10,410 nucleotides of DNA, taken from contig CAZNNH010000207.1 of NCBI GenBank assembly GCA_964574335.1, forward strand, positions 1 through 10,410. Direction: 5' to 3'. The DNA is from CAZNNH01 sp964574335 (GTDB taxonomy: Bacteria > Acidobacteriota > Vicinamibacteria > Fen-336). Position 1 is the stretch's first letter, and every line of letters starts with the position of its first letter. A model generated the notes under the pieces. The model worked only from the letters and a program-made list of their open reading frames with translations. It did no database searches and was not told where the DNA came from. Below, piece after piece: positions 7,080 through 10,410 of the stretch. The position numbers and the translations under genes are program-made.

Positions 7080-7118
7080 CGGCCCTCATCCTGCGTGGTC
7101 GAGGGCCGCTCGTCAAAT

Positions 7119-7130
7119 CGCCGGCCGGCG
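7119..7130. promoter_or_regulatory. 12-bp palindrome in the divergent intergenic region
   Basis: Perfect palindrome CGCCGGCCGGCG, between the two divergent FG-GAP genes and 6 nt upstream of the possible -10 element at 7134-7142. It is in a suitable place for an operator acting on one or both directions. GC-only palindromes arise easily in this base composition, so the call is weak. Confidence 0.25.
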
Positions 7131-7133
7131 CTG

Positions 7134-7142
7134 TGGTAGGAT
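7134..7142 (+). promoter_or_regulatory. Possible extended -10 promoter for the rightward genes
   Basis: TGgTAGGAT fits an extended -10 (TGn plus 4 of 6 bases of TATAAT). No good -35 is present at 17-18 nt spacing. The predicted start falls near 7149-7150, leaving about 70 nt of leader before ATG at 7220. The position is reasonable but the motif is short. Confidence 0.3.
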
Positions 7143-7149
7143 CCAAATG

Positions 7150-7176
7150 TGCTGGCTCCCCGGTGCGGAGCCAGCA
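7150..7176 (+). promoter_or_regulatory. Perfect stem-loop in the leader of the rightward FG-GAP gene
   Basis: TGCTGGCTCC - 7-nt loop - GGAGCCAGCA, a perfect 10-bp inverted repeat. It lies 43 nt upstream of ATG 7220 and begins at the start site expected from the -10 candidate at 7134-7142. It could be an mRNA 5' stabiliser, a protein-binding operator in the divergent region, or an attenuator-like element. No T-run follows, so it is not an obvious terminator. Confidence 0.5.
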
Positions 7177-7219
7177 GGAGCCGAGACCAACCCGCTTGCC
7201 GCCACCCACCAAACGAGCC

Positions 7220-8923
7220 ATGGCCGGGAGATCCCGCGTCGCCTCGCGCACGGCCCTGTGGTTGCTGGCGCTGGTCCTCTCGCCGGTGCTGGCTCTGGCC
7301 GCCGACGATTCCCCCTTCGTGCTGGTCGACGAGGCGCGGGCGCGTGGCGTCCTTTTCGTGAACCAGAACTTCGCCACCGAGCACAAGTATCCGTTCGAGA
7401 CCCTGGGGGGAGCGGCCGCCGCCTTCGACTACGACGGCGACGGCTGGGTGGACCTCTTCTTCCTGAACGGCGCGCCGTCCCCGGAGCACCTGCGCCACGA
7501 CCCCGCCAGCTACAACCGTCTCTTCAAGAACACCGGCAAGGGACGTTTCGTCGACGTGACCCTGGAGTCGGGGCTGAGCGGGGACGGGATCAAGGGCTAC
7601 CCGCAAGGGGTCGCCACCGGCGACTACGACAACGACGGCCACGTGGACGTCCTGGTCACCAACTACGGCGACAACGTCCTCTATCACAACGACGGGAACG
7701 GCCACTTCACGGACGTCACCAAGGAGGCCGGCGTGGCGATGCCCCGCCACCCGCTGAAGGCGAGCGCGGCCTTCCTGGACTACGACAACGACGGCTTCCT
7801 GGACCTTTTCGTCACCCACTACTTCCAGTGGACGTTTGCGGAGAACGCCGACACCTACTGCGGCCGGCCGGAGGAGGGCCACCGCATCTACTGCGACCCC
7901 GACGTCTTCAAGCCGCTGCCCAACACGCTGCTGCGCAACAACCACGACGGGACCTTCACCGATGTCTCGGCGAAGGTGGGCCTCGACCAGTACCTCGGCA
8001 AGGGGATGGGGGTGGCGGTGGCCGACTACGACCGCGACGGCCGGATGGACGTCTTCGTCACCAACGACCGGTGGCCGCACTTCCTCTACCACAACGACGA
8101 GAACGGCACCTTCACCGAGGTCGGGTTCGAGGCGGGGGTGTCGGCCAACGAGACCGGGGCGATGGTCTCGGGGATGGGGTGCGACTTCAACGACTTCGAC
8201 GGCGACGGCTGGCCCGACATCTTCCTGAGCGACCTGATGCGCGACGTCTTCACGCTGTTCATCAACCAGGAGGGTCGCTTCTTCCAAGACCGGACCTTCC
8301 CCTCCGGAGTCGGGGCAGCCTCGGTGGGCCACAGCGGCTGGAGCGTCAAGTTCCTCGACCTCGACAACGACGGCTTCAAGGACGTCTTCGTGGCCGGCTC
8401 GCACGTGGTGGACAACGTCAAGCTCTACAACCGGGTCGCCTCGTACGAGGAGCCCTGCTTCCTCTACCGGAACCTGGGCCAGGGCCAGATCGAGGACCTG
8501 TCCAACCGTGTCGGCAAAGACCTCACCACCCGCGGGGCGTGGCGGGGGGTAGCGGTGGCCGACATCGACAACGACGGGTCCCTGGAGGTGGCCGTCTCCC
8601 GGCTCAACGGCCAGGCGGCGCTATTCGTGAAGAAGGATGGCCCGGCCCACAACTGGATCCTGCTCGACCTCGAGGGCACCCGGAGCAACCGGGACGGCAT
8701 TGGTGCCCGGGTGCGGCTGGTGCTACCCTCGGGACGCGTCCTCCATGAGCACGTCAGCACCGCGAACGGGATCTACTCGGCCAGCGACAAGCGCGTCCAC
8801 TTCGGGCTGGGAGCGGAGACGAGCATCCTGTACGTCGAGATCTCGTGGCCCAGCGGGATCGTTCAGCGGCTCCAGCGTCCGGCCATCAACCAGGTGCTGC
8901 ATGTGGTGGAGAGGGCGCCCTGA
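7220..8923 (+). CDS. Secreted FG-GAP/VCBS protein with canonical ASPIC/UnbV domain (CRTAC1 family)
   Basis: A 567-aa exported protein. The signal peptide is MAGRSRVASR, then a hydrophobic core, then LALA with likely cleavage after A27. The propeller starts almost at once. Seven calcium-loop motifs sit at 70, 135, 187, 269, 325, 380 and 448 (DYDGDGWVD, DYDNDGHVD, DYDNDGFLD, DYDRDGRMD, DFDGDGWPD, DLDNDGFKD, DIDNDGSLE). The family insert YCGRPEEGHRIYC (213-225) could form a disulfide. The ASPIC/UnbV domain at about 494-564 is canonical: GIGARVRLVLPSGR, STANGIYSASDKRVHFGLG and WPSGIVQRL. The start is ATG 7220 because the signal peptide begins there; an in-frame GTG at 7133 would add 29 non-signal residues. 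No strong ribosome site is visible. The TPR lipoprotein follows 67 nt on, so the two are probably co-transcribed. The function of this family in bacteria is not established. Confidence 0.94.
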   Translation: MAGRSRVASRTALWLLALVLSPVLALAADDSPFVLVDEARARGVLFVNQNFATEHKYPFETLGGAAAAFDYDGDGWVDLFFLNGAPSPEHLRHDPASYNRLFKNTGKGRFVDVTLESGLSGDGIKGYPQGVATGDYDNDGHVDVLVTNYGDNVLYHNDGNGHFTDVTKEAGVAMPRHPLKASAAFLDYDNDGFLDLFVTHYFQWTFAENADTYCGRPEEGHRIYCDPDVFKPLPNTLLRNNHDGTFTDVSAKVGLDQYLGKGMGVAVADYDRDGRMDVFVTNDRWPHFLYHNDENGTFTEVGFEAGVSANETGAMVSGMGCDFNDFDGDGWPDIFLSDLMRDVFTLFINQEGRFFQDRTFPSGVGAASVGHSGWSVKFLDLDNDGFKDVFVAGSHVVDNVKLYNRVASYEEPCFLYRNLGQGQIEDLSNRVGKDLTTRGAWRGVAVADIDNDGSLEVAVSRLNGQAALFVKKDGPAHNWILLDLEGTRSNRDGIGARVRLVLPSGRVLHEHVSTANGIYSASDKRVHFGLGAETSILYVEISWPSGIVQRLQRPAINQVLHVVERAP

Positions 8924-8990
8924 GCGGGCGTTGCCGGAGACCGGCGAGAGGGTAGGCCCGGTGGCTTCACCCGAGATCGGGCCGAGGTTG

Positions 8991-10286
8991 ATGCGCAGAG
9001 GGACGGGACTCGTCTTCCAGGTGGTGCTCGGTGTCTCCTGCCTGGCCCTCTCGAGCTGCGGCACCGATGAGGCCCCGAGCCAGACCGCAGCCCCCCAGAC
9101 ATCGGCGGCCGACGCGGTCCTCGCCCAGCTTCGATCGGCGCACCAGGCCCGGCCCGACGACCCCCAGGCGACGCTGGCGCTGGCTCGCCTGCTCCAGGAG
9201 CGGGACGAGAGAAGCGCCGAGGCGCAGCGCCTCCTCGAGAGCGTGTCCGAAAAGCAGCCGGACCGCCACGACGTGAGCCTGCTGCTGCTCGACTCGTACC
9301 TGGCCACCGGCAACACCCAGGCGGCGTCAGCGCTGCTCTCACGGCTGGACCCCGACCTGGACCAGGACGAGCGCTTCGTCCTCGACACCACCTATGCCCT
9401 GCTGGCCCGCAAGAAGGCGGCGGAGGCGAAGCGGCTGTGGACGCGCCTCGCCGGGCGGGTCCAAGAGGCCCTTCGCGCCCGGCCACCGCAGGGTCTGCCG
9501 CCGGCGGAGGACCAGGCGCTGCGGCGTCGGGTCGCCGAGACCCTGTTCATCCAGGGCCTGCTCACGGCCCAGACCGGCGAGAAGCAGGAGGCGTTGCGGC
9601 TGCTGCGCGAGGCCGACCAGTACGGCTTCCCGCCCCTCGACTCGCCGCTGATGGAGCGGGCCGCGGACTGCCTCTTCGACCTGCACGAGTACGCCCTCGC
9701 CACCCAGGCCTACCAGGAGGTGATGAAGCACGCGCCCCAGAACACCCGGGCCCACCTGCGACTGGCCATCTCGCAGTACTCCAGCGGCCTGGTCGGGGTG
9801 GCCGGGGCCGAGCTGGAGCGGCTGCTCCAGAGCGCGCCCAACCTCCGGCAGGCCCACTACTACCTCGGGGCGGTCCGGTTCGACCAGAAGCGCGCCGCCG
9901 AGGCCGAGTCCCAGCTACGCAGCGAGCTGGCCCTCGACCCGGGCTGCTACCGCTGCATGGCCAAGCTGGCGCACCTCGCCTACCTCGCTGGCAACGACGA
10001 GCAGTGCCAGTCCTGGCTCGACCAGGCGGTGGCGCTCGATCCGGACCACCAGGAGACCCTCCTGGTCTTCGGCATGTTGGAGAACCGGAACGGTCACTAC
10101 GACCAGGCGATCCAGCATCTCTCCCGGGTGGTGGCGGAGTCGCCGAAGAACACGCTGGCGCGCTACCAGCTCGCCATCGCCTACCAGCGGAGCGGCAACT
10201 CCCAGAAGGCACGGGAGCAGCGGGAGGCCTACGACAAGCTGATCCAGGAGGAGAAGGCCCGGACCATCGGCGTGCGCGGGTCGTAA
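8991..10286 (+). CDS. TPR-repeat lipoprotein
   Basis: A 431-aa probable lipoprotein. MRRGTG precedes a hydrophobic run ending in the lipobox L20-S21-S22-C23, so C23 would be lipidated and the protein anchored in a membrane. D26 lies at mature position +4, so the classical inner-membrane Asp+2 signal is absent. A short Ser/Ala/Pro/Thr linker (about 26-40) is followed by tetratricopeptide-like helical pairs from about residue 42 to 420. They are clearest at 222-250, 252-284, 286-318, 320-352, 354-386 and 388-420, with typical patterns such as AHYYLGAVRFDQKRAAEAESQ and ARYQLAIAYQRSGNSQKA (protein-interaction scaffold). ATG 8991 has GAGG only 3 nt upstream. GTG 8961, behind GAGAGGG at 8 nt, would add 10 residues and is a real alternative. 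It probably works with the preceding FG-GAP protein; the specific role is unknown. Confidence 0.9.
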   Translation: MRRGTGLVFQVVLGVSCLALSSCGTDEAPSQTAAPQTSAADAVLAQLRSAHQARPDDPQATLALARLLQERDERSAEAQRLLESVSEKQPDRHDVSLLLLDSYLATGNTQAASALLSRLDPDLDQDERFVLDTTYALLARKKAAEAKRLWTRLAGRVQEALRARPPQGLPPAEDQALRRRVAETLFIQGLLTAQTGEKQEALRLLREADQYGFPPLDSPLMERAADCLFDLHEYALATQAYQEVMKHAPQNTRAHLRLAISQYSSGLVGVAGAELERLLQSAPNLRQAHYYLGAVRFDQKRAAEAESQLRSELALDPGCYRCMAKLAHLAYLAGNDEQCQSWLDQAVALDPDHQETLLVFGMLENRNGHYDQAIQHLSRVVAESPKNTLARYQLAIAYQRSGNSQKAREQREAYDKLIQEEKARTIGVRGS

Positions 10287-10287
10287 C

Positions 10288-10316
10288 GCGGCGCCCGAAG
10301 TGAATTCGGGCGCCGC
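10288..10316 (+). terminator. Stem-loop immediately after the TPR lipoprotein stop
   Basis: Perfect 12-bp stem GCGGCGCCCGAA / TTCGGGCGCCGC with a 5-nt loop, starting one base after the TAA stop. The stem is strong, but only TATC follows instead of a T-run, so it is a probable rather than certain factor-independent terminator. The position right after the last gene supports the call. Confidence 0.7.
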
Positions 10317-10324
10317 TATCAAGC

Positions 10325-10410
10325 GGGGGGGGGCCCCCCCCCCCCCCCCCCGGGCCCCCCCCCCCCCCCCCCCGCCGCCGCGGCGGCGCCCCAACAAACG
10401 GGGGGGCGGG
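10325..10410. other. Low-complexity poly-C/poly-G contig tail (probable assembly artefact)
   Basis: After 10324 the sequence becomes long runs of G and C with a few CCG repeats and one AACAAAC interruption, unlike anything else in the window. Such runs at a contig end are typical of poly-G sequencing artefacts that get assembled. It should not be read as a biological repeat without independent reads. Confidence 0.8.

Noticed and set aside
7088..7116. Minus-strand TTGACG-17 nt-CAGGAT as a promoter for the leftward FG-GAP gene
   Set aside because: The -10 matches only 3 of 6 bases and would put the transcript start at the ATG, which conflicts with the GAGGG ribosome site just upstream.
5772..7139. 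Plus-strand open frame opposite the leftward FG-GAP gene
   Set aside because: Its VVVV- and VGV-rich repeats are the antisense image of the Asp-rich calcium loops; there is no independent coding evidence.
7133..7219. Earlier GTG start at 7133 for the rightward FG-GAP protein
   Set aside because: It would put 29 polar residues ahead of a clear signal peptide and start translation within the candidate promoter, ahead of the 7150-7176 hairpin.
6790..8748. Long open frames in other phases and on the other strand over the rightward FG-GAP gene (also 6839-8404 minus)
   Set aside because: They cross the divergent promoter and both signal-peptide starts, are Arg/Gly/Pro- or Val-rich, and match nothing, whereas the annotated frames show repeats and signal peptides.
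8933..8945. Small GCCGG-AGA-CCGGC hairpin between the rightward FG-GAP gene and the lipoprotein gene
   Set aside because: A 5-bp stem with no T-run is expected by chance in this base composition and is too weak to call a terminator.
8637..8990. Upstream extension of the TPR lipoprotein frame to 8637
   Set aside because: It overlaps the conserved UnbV domain in another frame and would bury the lipoprotein signal.

Overview
This is a GC-rich (roughly two-thirds G+C) bacterial draft contig. It has one 100-N scaffold gap (2466-2565) and a low-complexity poly-C/poly-G tail (10325-10410) that looks like an assembly artefact. FG-GAP/ASPIC-UnbV (CRTAC1-like) proteins, a TPR lipoprotein and a GAF-type hybrid of sensor kinase with a sigma-54 activator are common in Acidobacteriota and in deltaproteobacterial or related soil lineages. 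I favour that kind of organism, but no sequence here settles the phylum. No tRNA, rRNA, CRISPR array, insertion sequence or phage gene is visible.

Minus-strand block 1-4680: a four-gene, translationally coupled operon reads right to left. A strong-looking sigma-54 (-24/-12) promoter at 4664-4680 leads into a 37-nt leader containing a perfect 9-bp hairpin. Next come a 111-aa protein with two tandem C-x2-C-x5-C-x11/12-C modules (4281-4616), an NADP-type glutamate dehydrogenase (2854-4284), a GAF-type histidine kinase (1305-2873) and an NtrC-family sigma-54 activator (1-1318, cut by the window edge). Neighbouring genes overlap by 4, 20 and 14 nt. The operon thus carries both a sigma-54-type promoter and a sigma-54 activator with its own kinase. 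The simplest reading (inference) is a self-contained, autoregulated circuit that controls ammonium assimilation through glutamate dehydrogenase, with the Cys-rich protein as an uncharacterised extra part.

Minus-strand gene 4929-7079 is a secreted seven-repeat FG-GAP/VCBS protein with an unusual N-terminal extension and a C-terminal UnbV-like domain. The 312-nt gap between it and the operon holds a hairpin (possible terminator) and the operon's promoter.

Plus-strand block 7220-10286: after a divergent intergenic region (7080-7219) with a 12-bp palindrome and a perfect 10-bp hairpin come a second secreted CRTAC1-like protein and, 67 nt on, a lipoprotein built of TPR repeats. A perfect 12-bp stem-loop directly follows the last stop codon. 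The divergent pair plus the TPR lipoprotein look like an envelope or extracytoplasmic module of unknown function.
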